DNA of 44,269 nt from a virus. Shown piece after piece: positions 14,061 to 24,283 of the stretch. The DNA lies in the IMG/VR virus record IMGVR_UViG_3300042473_000489, positions 1 to 44,269 of that record; one strand, 5' to 3'. Position numbers and translations under genes: made by a program. The notes under the pieces are model-generated. The model worked only from the letters and a program-made list of their open reading frames with translations, had not been told where the DNA came from and searched no databases. The first letter of the stretch is position 1. Each line of letters starts with the position of its first letter.

Positions 14061-16478
14061 ATGGCATATATACTTAAAAATACATCGGGTTTAGTAAATA
14101 CAAGATTAACTGATACAGGTAGATTGAAACTGTCTCAAGGTAATTTTAACATTTCATATTTCCAAATTGGAGATAGTGAAGTGTCTTACAATACATTAGC
14201 AACCAATTACAATCAAACAAGAACAAACATTTTAGAACCTAATTTTAATTCACAAAATTCTGCTCAGGGACAAACTAATAAACAAAACATTAAGTATCCA
14301 TATTATGTAGATGGTACAAATGGCAATACTTACGGTATCCCATTTATGTCTTCTGAAGTCGCACCAATTTATAACACAGCAGCAATTAGAGGATTTTTCT
14401 CAGGTAATACTACGTTAAATACTTGGAGCGCAATTACAAGTAATTTGTACGTTATTAATTCAAATTATGTTGTTGATATGAATACCCTAACAGGTGGTAC
14501 AACAATAAAAATAATTTATTCAGGTTGTAACACAAATATTGTTAGACTACCAGCCAAAGGTGATTTTATCACCATTTATTATGATGGGAATGGAGCGACG
14601 GATTGTGGTTTAGCCGCAACACCTACAACACCCACACCAACACCAACACCAACTGTAACACCATCTTATGACGCTTGTGCGTTACCACTACCAACACCAA
14701 CACCATCGGCAACTTGTTGTGTAGTAACACCAACAGGGTGTACACCAACACCTCCACAACAATACGTAATGTCTATGAGTAGTTGTTATAGTATGTTAAC
14801 TTATAGAATTGTTGATATTTGTTTAGATGTTATCACATTAGATAGAGTTACACCTAATTTTTCATATATCGCATCAGGATGTTCATATTCAAGAATATTA
14901 GTTTATCCACCAAATATGACATCACTTTACGATAGTGTAACACCATTACAACATTGGAACCCTGACGTTATTAATTATGAATCTGTTTGTAATACAGACC
15001 AATTTGATGTTAAAGTTTGGAATATGAATATTCCCTGGTCAGAGAATCCTGCCGGATTATTTGACGACCAAAACATCGGATTTAAAAACTTTACATCCTC
15101 AACTTATTTAGGGACAAAAGAATACTTAGGGTATATGACAAGCAGTGGTCAAACATTTGTTGATAGTAACAAAAATGTAATTGACCCAACATATTATTCC
15201 GACACTTTTGGAAATAAAATTATAGTAAAACCTGAGGACCAAAAAGCTATCGCAATTATTCACTATACAAACCAAACTATAGACTTTTTCTATGGTGAAA
15301 AATTTGCTATGGAACCTTATAGTACATTAACACCTAATGATACAACAGGTGACGCAAGAAACTTTAAATTACACATTCCTTGGCTAATGTGGCACAAATC
15401 ACCAAATTGTTGTATAGGAGAAACATTTTATGTTGACCCACCTAACGATGAATTTGTTGATTCTAAATTATTAACACCATACTACATTCAATCAACTAAA
15501 AATACTGATATGAATGACCCCGGTATTCGTTACTATAATTTATGGGACACATATCCATCTAAAAATAATTTAGCACAACCAAATAGAGTTGGTAAGGTAT
15601 TCCCTGACCAAAAAATTATAGTAATTGATGATGATGAATTAGTTGCTGCATTATCTTACAAATCAAATCGTAACTGGACTTTACCTGCAGCAACAACATC
15701 ACTAATAACACCAAATACTTGTAACACTGAAGCAACATCTAACATAGGTGTTTTAACAACCCCTAATGAAAGTATGTATGTTTCGTATTTACTTACTAAT
15801 ACATCATCAGGGGCTACCAACTCATTACATTGTAATTACTATTCAAATATTGTTGGTCCTTTTAATGATTGTAACAATATTGGAGCACAAAACGTGGCAG
15901 TTAGATTCAACGGTGAATTTAATTGTTTAAATAAAGTAACTAACACAAATATACCTACAGGTTATTTAGCAGACACTTTCCAAATAATTTGTCAAAAAGT
16001 TACAGGTGACACCAGACCGGTATCTTCTGAATGGAGAATGATTGATTTTAGTAGTCAATTAACATCAACAAATGTTAATGGATATATCACACAATCAGGT
16101 CTTACAGGGAATACATTCGTCATCACTAATGATTTATATAATTCAGCAAGTGGTGATACGTATAACTTAAACGATTATATTGATTTACCAACCGGGACAA
16201 CATCGAACACTACACTTAATTTTGGTGATGAATATTATTTCTATGGTTCATTAGAAACTGACATTCAAGCAACCATTTATGAGATGAAATATAAAATAAA
16301 TCTTGGTCAAGCAGAGTTCCAAGCATCTTCAAATCCAAGTTGGTCAGCAAACACAAATTCATATATTAGTGAAATTGGTCTTTACGATGACGAAATGAAT
16401 CTTATGATTGTATCAAAGCTACAATCTCCTGTACTTAGACAGGGTATTCAACAGTTTTTAGTAAAATTTGATTTTTAA
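14061..16478 (+). CDS. Tail-collar/fibre-like protein with split collar domain and large insert
   Basis: An 805-residue protein. Its first 50 residues, LVNTRLTDTGRLKLSQGNFN followed by ISYFQIGDSEV, resemble the start of the P2-type tail-collar fibre domain (LTnaGl...iGDG). Its last 40 residues, YISEIGLYDDEMNLMIVSKL and following, resemble the end of that same domain (EiGLyD-xG-L-iav). The two halves are separated by about 700 residues, including a PTPT linker (about 185-233) and a Cys-containing mid-region. In P2-like tails this domain joins the fibre to the baseplate. The start is immediately preceded by a TATTTATA box, and the next gene (resolvase) begins 3 bases after its stop. The collar assignment is my reading of short motifs, so moderately sure; a structural role in the tail is likely. 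Confidence 0.7.
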   Translation: MAYILKNTSGLVNTRLTDTGRLKLSQGNFNISYFQIGDSEVSYNTLATNYNQTRTNILEPNFNSQNSAQGQTNKQNIKYPYYVDGTNGNTYGIPFMSSEVAPIYNTAAIRGFFSGNTTLNTWSAITSNLYVINSNYVVDMNTLTGGTTIKIIYSGCNTNIVRLPAKGDFITIYYDGNGATDCGLAATPTTPTPTPTPTVTPSYDACALPLPTPTPSATCCVVTPTGCTPTPPQQYVMSMSSCYSMLTYRIVDICLDVITLDRVTPNFSYIASGCSYSRILVYPPNMTSLYDSVTPLQHWNPDVINYESVCNTDQFDVKVWNMNIPWSENPAGLFDDQNIGFKNFTSSTYLGTKEYLGYMTSSGQTFVDSNKNVIDPTYYSDTFGNKIIVKPEDQKAIAIIHYTNQTIDFFYGEKFAMEPYSTLTPNDTTGDARNFKLHIPWLMWHKSPNCCIGETFYVDPPNDEFVDSKLLTPYYIQSTKNTDMNDPGIRYYNLWDTYPSKNNLAQPNRVGKVFPDQKIIVIDDDELVAALSYKSNRNWTLPAATTSLITPNTCNTEATSNIGVLTTPNESMYVSYLLTNTSSGATNSLHCNYYSNIVGPFNDCNNIGAQNVAVRFNGEFNCLNKVTNTNIPTGYLADTFQIICQKVTGDTRPVSSEWRMIDFSSQLTSTNVNGYITQSGLTGNTFVITNDLYNSASGDTYNLNDYIDLPTGTTSNTTLNFGDEYYFYGSLETDIQATIYEMKYKINLGQAEFQASSNPSWSANTNSYISEIGLYDDEMNLMIVSKLQSPVLRQGIQQFLVKFDF

Positions 16479-16481
16479 CCT

Positions 16482-17081
16482 ATGAAAAAAACATTAAAGG
16501 AAAGCCCTAAAGTTTTAGGGCTTGATGTTTCCACCAAAACTATTGGTTGGGCATTATTTGACATACAAAGTAGAGAATTATTAGAATTAACCCACGTATC
16601 TCCAACACCAAAACCAAAGGAAGATAACAAAATAAAAGAATTACTTCTTAAAGGTGAAATCTTTAGAACTAAACTTTTAGAATATAAAGATATGGGGATT
16701 ACTAAAGTTATTATTGAAGAACCTTTATTAAACTCAAATAACGTCTATACAGTCCAAACATTATTAAGGTTTAATACTTTGGTCACAAAAGAAATTTACG
16801 ATGTTTTAGGGGTGGTTCCTGACTTCATATCGACATACAACTCTCGTAAGTTTGCCTTCCCTGAATTAGTTAAAGAAAACGACAAAGGTAAATTTGTATT
16901 ATTCGGAGGCCTTCCAAAAGACATTGATAAAAAACTAATCATTTGGGATTTAATAGCCAAGAAAGAACCTCAAATCACTTGGCAATACACAAGAAACAAT
17001 ACCCTCAAAAAAGAGAACTTCGACCAAACAGACGCTTATTGTTGTGTCTTAGGTCATATGAGACAAGAAAATATATGGTAA
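16482..17081 (+). CDS. RuvC-like Holliday junction resolvase
   Basis: A 199-residue RNase H-fold nuclease. The N-terminal strand VLGLDVSTKTIGWAL supplies Asp15, VIIEEPLL supplies Glu79 or Glu80, and the C-terminal DQTDAYCC supplies Asp181 and Asp184. This is the acidic tetrad order of RuvC-type resolvases. Such enzymes cut four-way junctions made during recombination and help clear branched DNA before packaging; T4 uses an unrelated enzyme (gp49). The length is close to RuvC (about 170-190). It sits alone among tail genes, 3 bases after the collar-like gene, and is followed by a bidirectional terminator facing the opposite adhesin cassette. Family assignment is good; substrate preference is not shown. 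Confidence 0.85.
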   Translation: MKKTLKESPKVLGLDVSTKTIGWALFDIQSRELLELTHVSPTPKPKEDNKIKELLLKGEIFRTKLLEYKDMGITKVIIEEPLLNSNNVYTVQTLLRFNTLVTKEIYDVLGVVPDFISTYNSRKFAFPELVKENDKGKFVLFGGLPKDIDKKLIIWDLIAKKEPQITWQYTRNNTLKKENFDQTDAYCCVLGHMRQENIW

Positions 17082-17082
17082 T

Positions 17083-17110
17083 AAAAAACCCCCTTAATTG
17101 GGGGTTTTTT
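17083..17110. terminator. Bidirectional rho-independent terminator between convergent cassettes
   Basis: A perfect inverted repeat: six A, five C, loop TTAATT, five G, then seven T. It can fold with a G/C stem followed by a T run on either strand. It therefore ends the plus-strand cassette (resolvase stop at 17081) and the minus-strand operon, whose last gene stops at 17110. Confidence 0.92.
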
Positions 17111-20100
17111 TATTCTTTACAATTATTAGTTAAAACTAAAGTATTTCGTGCTTTACCACAATTAACTTTATACGAATATTGATAATCTTGAACAACACCA
17201 TAAATTGTGTTAGATACAGGGGTAAGGGCCTCACCTAAACTATCATTAGTTTGAATATCCATAACTAAATAATTATCTTGACCTATATAATCTACCATAA
17301 TTATTATAGTATCACCTTGATTCACACTATATACCTCAGAATAAGTTGTTATTACATTACCAACCCAAGAATAAAGAACTACAGTACCTGATGTAGTACC
17401 TAATAAAACTTTTCCATTTCCTTCAACTCTACATCTATTACTAAATTTAAAGTCTAACGGACATTTTAAAGCAATTGGGTTAGTTTTTATAGTATCAAGA
17501 CATTTTTCACAATCATATATCTCACCATCAATATTTGTAAAGAAATTAACATTACCCGAATCATATGTATTTACATACATACCTAAATATTGGTTTAAAG
17601 TTAATGTATTATTAATTAATTCCCAACAAGCTTTATTTTCTTTTCCATCAGTAAATAATATTGTATCACCTAATACCATTCCGTTTATTGCCAACACAGA
17701 TTGAAGAATCACGAGTGAGTCTCTATTACCACCACACTGTCTATAAGCATAATATGTTTTTAATGGAGATGGTGTCGGTGTTGATGTTAACGCAGGTGTT
17801 TGAGTTAACGTAGGTGTTTGAGTTAACGTAGGTGTTGGTGTTAATGTATTAGTTGGCGTTAATGTTAGTGTTGGTGTTAATGTTGGTGTTGGTGTATTTG
17901 TCGGAGTTAATGTGTTTGTAGGTGTTAATGTTGGTGTTGGAGTATTAGTTTGAGTTAATGTTGGTGTTGGCGTAACCGACGCACCCGGCGTTGGTGTTAA
18001 TGTTTGAGTCGGGGTATTAGTTTGTGTCAATGTTGGTGTTGGAGTAACCGACGCACCCGGCGTTGGTGTTAATGTTTGAGTTAACGTAGGTGTTGGTGTT
18101 AATGTATTAGTTGGCGTTAATGTTAGTGTTGGTGTTAATGTTGGTGTTGGTGTTAATGTTGGTGTTAATGTATTTGTCGGAGTTAATGTTGGTGTTGGGG
18201 TAGGTGAAGAACTTGGTACTGGTCCACAATATTCACAAGAAATATCATAGTTAATTGTTGTACTAACCGTTACTGATGTATTACGCAACGATTCAGGGTT
18301 ACAATTAGTTTTAATATAAATTGTGTTATTAGGAACATCAGGATAAGTTTCAACATTACCCACACCGATTTGTGGAGAACTTTCAATTAATGATTTAACC
18401 CAACCATAAAAATCCGCATCTGTTGGGTAATCATATAAATCATATCCTGTGTAAATTACACTAGACGTAACAAAATTCCCTACGGTAACATTAAGAGTAA
18501 AAACAGCATTATTTAATACACAATTTGTATATCCTGACGTTAAATCATAAAACCCTTCATTTAACATTTCTCTAGGTCCTGTTTTGACAATCACAGGATT
18601 TTCACCCAATGTTAAATTACCACTACAAACATTATAAGACCCTGAACCATTATAGGTATTATTACCTTCAACAACGATTTGTTTTGTTTTTGCGAAACCA
18701 TCCGCATCAACCACTCTAAGAGAGTATGTACCCGCAGATAAATTATTAACTGTCATACCAGTATCACCATTTGACCATATAAATTCAAAAGGTGGTTTAC
18801 CGTCTAAAACATACGCGGATATTTCACCATCCGAATTAACCGCAAACCCCTTACTCGATAAGTGAAAATCAACAGCCACCGAATTGTCAATTGTAAATGG
18901 TGATGATTGATTACATTTAGTACTGTCAATTACACTAGCAAGATAATTCCCTGAGGCTAAATTGTTAAAGGTATATGACATTACCGAAGTTGTGACAAAT
19001 TGTGAGTTAATACTATAAGTATATGGTGGTGTCCCCCCACTAGTAATATATAAAGTAACTCCTCCATTGTTCTCACCACCAGTTGTTCCGGTAATTGATG
19101 TTGTTAAACCAAATAAAACATCATTATTAATTGTATATGTACTTGAATAAGTACAAGGACCTAAATCTGTAACACTTAAAGTATAAACCCCTGATGACAA
19201 ATTTTCAAATCTCCAAACATTACTATTTATAATGTTTGTTGTAACATTACCATTAGAATCCGTTAAAGTGTATGTATATGGTGGAGTCCCACCTAATACT
19301 GTTATTGGCCCTAATATCCCTGACAAGTCATTACATTTTGAATTGGTTTTATTAACAAATACGCTTGATATACCTGCAGGGGTTAATAATGTTGTTGATG
19401 AAGTTGCTTTACATAAACCAGCGTCAGTTACTTCAACAGTAAACTCACCCGGTGCTAAACTTGTGAAAATAACTGTTCTATCAAAAGTAACAATAGATTC
19501 ACCATTAGAGGCTAAATAATAAAACGGTGCGGTACCATCTACGACTATCACCGTAACTTCACCGTCACTTGTAAAACAAGTTGGTTGAGTTACAAATAAT
19601 GAACCGATTGAAACCGGATTTACAACCGCAACGTCAGCACTTTTAGACACTCCACAACCACTATTATCAGTTACTGTTACACTATACGTTCCTGCGGTAA
19701 GACCCGTTAACGAATCAGCAGATTCTCCATTTGACCATAAATAACTATATGGTGGATTACCCGTTAAACCACTAATAAATATTTTACCTGAATTTGTTGT
19801 ACAACCAGCATCATTAACCACAAATAAATCATAATTTATTGTTGTTGAGGTTTTTACAATACAAGTTTCTGACATACCCGTACATCCGGCGCCATCATCC
19901 GCAATCACATAATACGTACCAGCACTTAATGATGTAAATTCTGCAACATTTGAATAAGGCGATGACGAATCAATAAACCCTAACGTATTTTCATATAACG
20001 AGAACGTAGCATTCCCATAAGAGTATGTTGTGGACGCAGTTATTGACCCGTTATTTAAACCACATAATGTATCTGTATGACTATCGATTGAAGTACAAGT

Positions 20101-20364
20101 ACCACTAGAAATTAAAAAATTTACAGGTAACACCGTATTTGGTAAACAACTATCAATTATGTTGAATGTATAAGTACCCGCACTTAAGAATATTTTTTCA
20201 TAAGTAGTTACATCAACACCAAGCGGTATTATATCCGTAATTGGTGTTAACCATTGTATTGTATACGGGGGTGAATCCCCATTTATATTAAGAGTAATCC
20301 CTCCCGCAAAAGAGTTAGTACAATCACCCGTTATACTAATATTATATGTTAAATTACACGCCAT
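17110..20364 (-). CDS. Giant adhesin with seven SprB-type repeats and long PTPT linker
   Basis: A 1084-residue protein. Residues 1 to about 600 comprise seven repeats of about 80 residues with the SprB pattern GG-(T/N)PPYTY-x-WSNG then [12 protein letters not shown]; examples are [18 protein letters not shown] and [16 protein letters not shown]. About 600-715 is a separate domain with paired cysteines ([10 protein letters not shown]). About 716-866 is a Thr/Pro/Leu linker made of TPTPTLT-type units with GASV interruptions. The remainder, to 1084, is a C-terminal beta-rich domain. It is the last gene of the baseplate operon, so a fibre or adhesin attached to the baseplate is the best guess. 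SprB repeats are known from flavobacterial gliding adhesins. No enzyme motif is present. The stop lies inside the shared terminator. Confidence 0.85.
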   Translation of the reverse strand: MACNLTYNISITGDCTNSFAGGITLNINGDSPPYTIQWLTPITDIIPLGVDVTTYEKIFLSAGTYTFNIIDSCLPNTVLPVNFLISSGTCTSIDSHTDTLCGLNNGSITASTTYSYGNATFSLYENTLGFIDSSSPYSNVAEFTSLSAGTYYVIADDGAGCTGMSETCIVKTSTTINYDLFVVNDAGCTTNSGKIFISGLTGNPPYSYLWSNGESADSLTGLTAGTYSVTVTDNSGCGVSKSADVAVVNPVSIGSLFVTQPTCFTSDGEVTVIVVDGTAPFYYLASNGESIVTFDRTVIFTSLAPGEFTVEVTDAGLCKATSSTTLLTPAGISSVFVNKTNSKCNDLSGILGPITVLGGTPPYTYTLTDSNGNVTTNIINSNVWRFENLSSGVYTLSVTDLGPCTYSSTYTINNDVLFGLTTSITGTTGGENNGGVTLYITSGGTPPYTYSINSQFVTTSVMSYTFNNLASGNYLASVIDSTKCNQSSPFTIDNSVAVDFHLSSKGFAVNSDGEISAYVLDGKPPFEFIWSNGDTGMTVNNLSAGTYSLRVVDADGFAKTKQIVVEGNNTYNGSGSYNVCSGNLTLGENPVIVKTGPREMLNEGFYDLTSGYTNCVLNNAVFTLNVTVGNFVTSSVIYTGYDLYDYPTDADFYGWVKSLIESSPQIGVGNVETYPDVPNNTIYIKTNCNPESLRNTSVTVSTTINYDISCEYCGPVPSSSPTPTPTLTPTNTLTPTLTPTPTLTPTLTLTPTNTLTPTPTLTQTLTPTPGASVTPTPTLTQTNTPTQTLTPTPGASVTPTPTLTQTNTPTPTLTPTNTLTPTNTPTPTLTPTLTLTPTNTLTPTPTLTQTPTLTQTPALTSTPTPSPLKTYYAYRQCGGNRDSLVILQSVLAINGMVLGDTILFTDGKENKACWELINNTLTLNQYLGMYVNTYDSGNVNFFTNIDGEIYDCEKCLDTIKTNPIALKCPLDFKFSNRCRVEGNGKVLLGTTSGTVVLYSWVGNVITTYSEVYSVNQGDTIIIMVDYIGQDNYLVMDIQTNDSLGEALTPVSNTIYGVVQDYQYSYKVNCGKARNTLVLTNNCKE
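17815..17895 (-). repeat. 81-bp perfect direct repeat, first copy
   Basis: Identical over 81 bases to 18073-18153, an offset of 258 bases (86 codons), so the reading frame is kept. It lies in the Thr/Pro linker of the SprB adhesin. Confidence 0.9.
17938..18081 (-). repeat. Tandem 72-bp duplication in PTPT linker
   Basis: Two adjacent 72-base units, 17938-18009 and 18010-18081, differ at five positions. Each encodes a 24-residue block containing the P-G-A-S-V interruption. The unit length is a multiple of three. Confidence 0.88.
18073..18153 (-). repeat. 81-bp perfect direct repeat, second copy
   Basis: Second copy of the repeat at 17815-17895. Recombination between the copies would delete or duplicate 86 codons in frame. 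Confidence 0.9.
18129..18165 (-). repeat. PTPT-linker DNA, inverted copy of 7501-7537
   Basis: The reverse complement matches 7501-7537 at 35 of 37 bases. It is the clearest inverted match I found by eye between the plus-strand and minus-strand adhesin cassettes. Confidence 0.85.
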
Positions 20365-20365
20365 T

Positions 20366-23300
20366 TTATGAGCAACTAATTATAAAGTTTATTCCTACAT
20401 CTATTTTTATAGTCCACCCTAAATCTTTATTAGCACAGTTTGTGTTAAATATTGTTACGGTTGTATAGTCTTCATTAAAATAATAATCAAGACCTCTTGG
20501 TAGTAAACCATCTAAAGAGTATCTTAAAGATGTCACCCATTTTTCATTTGTGGGTACACTATAAATTTGATTAACCGCAGAACCACTAAAGAACCAATCG
20601 TGAATTATTAAAACATCGTTGAATGTTACATCAACATACCATTGTGATGTAACACTAGTATTATCACAATTATCTAACTCATTATTTTTTATATAAGAAT
20701 TAATAACAGAATTTAAAACACCATTAAAATTAGATACCTTACCACCAAACGGATAAACTTTACATTCTTTTGATTGACGGGGACAATCGGTATTATATAT
20801 TGTGGTAGTTAATTCACACGGTCTACAAGGAACCGGTACAAATTGACAACCTCTTTGTCTTCTCCAAACAAATTTTTGTCTGTGAAAGATTGAATTTTCT
20901 AATTTAACACCTGTATTCCAAATAGTACTTGCCGGTATCATTTGTTCAACCAAACGAATCCAATAATCCCCCAAACCATCAACATATTGTGTCATAGTTT
21001 CATAGGTGAAATTATCATTTGCAATCCCTATAATGTTTTCAGATTCTAAGTATCTCCAATAAATTGATTGTAATGTTGGATAACCACTTGTTCCACCATC
21101 AGTGGCAAATTGTCTATTTCTAACATTAATCGTATTTTTCCAAAATGTCTGAGCAAATTCAAAGAATGATTTATTCTTGGGTTGTGGATTAATTACCGTC
21201 CAATCAATATCACCTTTACTAGGATATATTGAAACCGGATTAGGGTCGCAATATGTTGGTGGTACATAATTTAAACCTTCATTCGGTATTGGGTAATTAT
21301 ATTGATTTGACATAGCCCAAACATCATATACCAATCCCTGACTTGGATTTAAAAACAAATCAACATTTTTAACATTGATTACTAAATTATCGTTATCTGT
21401 ATTATAAAAAGAATTAAATCCTCCATCAAAATTAGACCTAGTACCTACTTCAGTATTAACCCAACTTTTATTATTATCGATTGCCGGTCTTAAGTTAAAC
21501 CCTAATGTGGTATACGGTAATTGTCTATAAACATTTAAAAAATCTTGACCATAACTAAATGGCGTTAATTTAGTTTGATAGTTAGGATTAGACCCCGTGA
21601 ATACACTAGTTGTTAAATCAACTTGTTCTAAAGACCTATGTTTAGGTGTCGATTCAAACCAACCACTACCCATTTGAAAGAAATAAGAATCTGTGTTTGC
21701 CGGAGATTTTGGATAACCAAAATTATCAATAGGATAATTTGAAATGGTCACATTAGAGTCACTTAATGATGTACTTGTTGTGAATCCCGTATACCCACTT
21801 CCTTGAATTGTGAAAACATATGTTGGGTCTAAAACAGGAACACTTTTTGAATATGTACCTCCCGAAATATTAGCAAATTGAGTGTTAAACTCATTTATAT
21901 TAATTTTTTGGTCGGCTAAATAAATGTATTCATTAAATTCAACTAAAGCGTCCGGAGCACCAATCATTCTCATTAATGTTTCAATTGATTTTCTAGTCCC
22001 TTTAGATTTGAATAAATAAGCCGAGTTAAGTATTAAATTATTGTAATAATTATAGTTTAACTCATCCGGTGTTTGAGATTGTGAAACACCCGCAAATGAC
22101 GAACTATCGTTATTTTTTTGTCCAAAAACTGAGTTTAAAAAATCATCATTAGAAATTGGTGTAATATTTGTCGCCCAACCTAATGTTTGCGCTAAGTTTT
22201 TTAATAATTGAGATGGAATATCATTCCCTGAATTATAATTCACAGAATTCATATATGCCAAAGCATTTATAAATTTTTTAGTCTCATCAAAACTTCTACC
22301 ATATATTTGTAAAACTTTTTGAACCTTTTGGTCAACAGTGTCAAATTCTCTAAACGAATCTGTGGTTAAGAATCTTGATACAAGATTTGTTTGGTAACTA
22401 TCAAAAGACGCACTAATATCATTTAATGTTGTCAAATAAACCGTAAATGAATTTGTTAAAATATCTAAATTCCAACTACCCATTAAAGGCCAAGTAACAT
22501 TTTCATTATTAATATAATACGAACCATCTTCACTTTCCATTGGGACTTTAAATGTAGCTGTATATATTGGTGATATATTTCTATTTAATAAAAATCGTTG
22601 CACCTCATCTAAATCAACACTAAAGACACGATTAACTTCGTGGTCATTAGGTCTAACTATAATATCATCAGTAGAACTTGTTTGTCCTGAAAATGGATTA
22701 CCATTTACAAAAATCTTAAGAGTACCCGAAGAAGTTGAATTAGTTGGGACAATTTGTTTAACGTCATACCCAACACCATTATAATATAATGAATACTTAG
22801 CGTATTGAGTTGTCATATTACGTAACTCTGATACTTGTATTTCTCTTAATTGTAAATTTCTTGTTGCATTAACAGAAAAATCAATATCAAAAGGGTTTCT
22901 AATTCTACTTACAATTAAATCAAAATTAGTCTCATTTGTTATCTGATTATAAACTATATTTGTTGCGGTATCACCAGTCTTATAACTTTCATCCATAAAA
23001 GTAACTTCCAAAGCCGCGGGAAATTTACTAATAATGGTCTCAACAGATGTTGAAATTCTTTTAACCATTGACCCATAAGTCGTAAAATTCGTAACTTCGG
23101 TTAAATCAAAATTAGGATAAACTTTAAAGTTGTTTTCAAATATCGCTCTTGATTGGTCAACACTCGAAAGTCCTAAACCTTCTAAATTCACCGGACTTGA
23201 AAATGTTCCCGTTGAAAACGTTCTATTAACTTTTTCACTTAAAGCCGTAGTGAATTCAAAATTACCTTGCGTTAATCCACCTCCAGCAATTAGTTGAAAC

Positions 23301-23374
23301 CCAACTAAATTGTCTGAAAACGTACCCGCACCTGTTGCCGGTTGTGGTGGACAAGTAAAATTTTGATTTGCCAT
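20366..23374 (-). CDS. Large baseplate/tail protein with P2 gpI-like segment
   Basis: A 1002-residue protein. Residues about 340-490 contain [15 protein letters not shown], then a helical stretch, then [20 protein letters not shown] and [10 protein letters not shown]. This resembles the core of P2 tail protein I, where a wall of helices leads to hr-KGT-x-x-aI-x-x-l-x-x-lG. Protein I bridges baseplate wedge and tail fibre in P2-like phages, which fits the position here after the W/gp25 and J/gp6 homologues in the same operon. The rest of the protein is beta-rich, with a cysteine-rich patch near the end ([18 protein letters not shown], about 830-850). The ATG shares its A with the upstream stop (TAATG), indicating coupling. 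The gpI-like assignment is moderately sure; the large flanking domains are unrecognised. Confidence 0.72.
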   Translation of the reverse strand: MANQNFTCPPQPATGAGTFSDNLVGFQLIAGGGLTQGNFEFTTALSEKVNRTFSTGTFSSPVNLEGLGLSSVDQSRAIFENNFKVYPNFDLTEVTNFTTYGSMVKRISTSVETIISKFPAALEVTFMDESYKTGDTATNIVYNQITNETNFDLIVSRIRNPFDIDFSVNATRNLQLREIQVSELRNMTTQYAKYSLYYNGVGYDVKQIVPTNSTSSGTLKIFVNGNPFSGQTSSTDDIIVRPNDHEVNRVFSVDLDEVQRFLLNRNISPIYTATFKVPMESEDGSYYINNENVTWPLMGSWNLDILTNSFTVYLTTLNDISASFDSYQTNLVSRFLTTDSFREFDTVDQKVQKVLQIYGRSFDETKKFINALAYMNSVNYNSGNDIPSQLLKNLAQTLGWATNITPISNDDFLNSVFGQKNNDSSSFAGVSQSQTPDELNYNYYNNLILNSAYLFKSKGTRKSIETLMRMIGAPDALVEFNEYIYLADQKININEFNTQFANISGGTYSKSVPVLDPTYVFTIQGSGYTGFTTSTSLSDSNVTISNYPIDNFGYPKSPANTDSYFFQMGSGWFESTPKHRSLEQVDLTTSVFTGSNPNYQTKLTPFSYGQDFLNVYRQLPYTTLGFNLRPAIDNNKSWVNTEVGTRSNFDGGFNSFYNTDNDNLVINVKNVDLFLNPSQGLVYDVWAMSNQYNYPIPNEGLNYVPPTYCDPNPVSIYPSKGDIDWTVINPQPKNKSFFEFAQTFWKNTINVRNRQFATDGGTSGYPTLQSIYWRYLESENIIGIANDNFTYETMTQYVDGLGDYWIRLVEQMIPASTIWNTGVKLENSIFHRQKFVWRRQRGCQFVPVPCRPCELTTTIYNTDCPRQSKECKVYPFGGKVSNFNGVLNSVINSYIKNNELDNCDNTSVTSQWYVDVTFNDVLIIHDWFFSGSAVNQIYSVPTNEKWVTSLRYSLDGLLPRGLDYYFNEDYTTVTIFNTNCANKDLGWTIKIDVGINFIISCS

Positions 23375-24282
23375 TATTGTGTTATATTTGTGAAGTTTTT
23401 ACTAAAATCAATATTATTTCCTCTATCTTGTCTAACTTCATATAATAAAGTATTAAATTGGTCTCTAATTTCGTATAAGTTATATTGTTTGTAAATGTTA
23501 TTACTTGTATCGTATAGAGTGTAGATACCGTCATCAATAGATTTAGTTTGATTACCATAAAGAGCAATCGCCAATGTAGAAATGTCGTGTTCCGCAATTT
23601 CAATATCCAAACTAATCGGATTAAAGAAAGTATTAGTAATTATAATATTTTGATTTGGCTGTCCAATATATGGAGTTGAATTCGGATTATTTGTTGGTGA
23701 TGAAGACGGTGATACAGTACAAAACAATAAATTTGTATTGTTATTAGTATAACGATATCTAATCGCCTTTTGTGATGAATTTGTTAAATTTTGAACAACC
23801 GGTTCACAAAAGAATGACGATGTAATAATTCTAAAGAAATTAGGTATTTTTGTACCATCAGAATTTAAATATTCAATTCTAAAACCGACCAAACCTTGAC
23901 TAACAAATTTGTTTCTATAATTTGACGGAACAGCATTCAAATCAATCACTAAACCTTTAACATTTGGTAATGAAGATAATACCCCACAATCCAATATAGT
24001 GGTTCTAATTTGAGCTGGTCTAAGGAATAAAGTATAGATACCTATTTTATTAAATTGTTCAGCAGGTAGTCTTAAATTGTATAATCCTCCTAAAATTTCA
24101 ATATTAGAGTTAACACCTGTTGCATCATTATTGTAATAAGGTGTTAATACAGATAACGCATCCAATTTTGTTAAAACAAAGTTGTTTGTTTCATCTCTTG
24201 TTGGTGTATAATTTAAAATTATCTCCACGTCTTCCGGACTTACGTCTGCCGGTCTTATCGTTCCATAGGTTCCTGTTGCCAT
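23374..24282 (-). CDS. Baseplate-operon structural protein, unrecognised
   Basis: A 302-residue protein starting MATGTYGTIRPADVSPEDVE followed by ILNYTPTRDE, an N-terminus that I recall from similar uncharacterised Bacteroidota phage proteins. The middle (residues 60-150) is a mixed beta region (GIYTLFLRPAQIRTTILDCG, GLVIDLNAVPSNYRNKFVSQ). A short Ser/Thr/Pro/Asn-rich stretch (about 190-205) precedes a C-terminal beta domain (NIIITNTFFNPISLDIEIAE). The stop overlaps the next start by one base and its own ATG follows the upstream TAA by one base, so it is tightly embedded in the tail operon. Probably a baseplate or fibre-attachment component; no family named. Confidence 0.75.
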   Translation of the reverse strand: MATGTYGTIRPADVSPEDVEIILNYTPTRDETNNFVLTKLDALSVLTPYYNNDATGVNSNIEILGGLYNLRLPAEQFNKIGIYTLFLRPAQIRTTILDCGVLSSLPNVKGLVIDLNAVPSNYRNKFVSQGLVGFRIEYLNSDGTKIPNFFRIITSSFFCEPVVQNLTNSSQKAIRYRYTNNNTNLLFCTVSPSSSPTNNPNSTPYIGQPNQNIIITNTFFNPISLDIEIAEHDISTLAIALYGNQTKSIDDGIYTLYDTSNNIYKQYNLYEIRDQFNTLLYEVRQDRGNNIDFSKNFTNITQ

Positions 24283-24283
24283 C

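Noticed and set aside
16482-17081. Possible site-specific invertase or transposase role for the gene between the cassettes
   Set aside because: The motifs are those of RuvC-type resolvases (Asp15, Glu79/80, Asp181/184); there is no serine or tyrosine recombinase signature and no flanking short inverted repeat or attachment site was found, so only a general recombination role is proposed.
4099-20364. Diversity-generating retroelement variable region
   Set aside because: Repeated adhesin DNA suggested template/variable repeats, but no reverse transcriptase gene or A-biased repeat pair was seen; the repeats are linkers and solenoid units.
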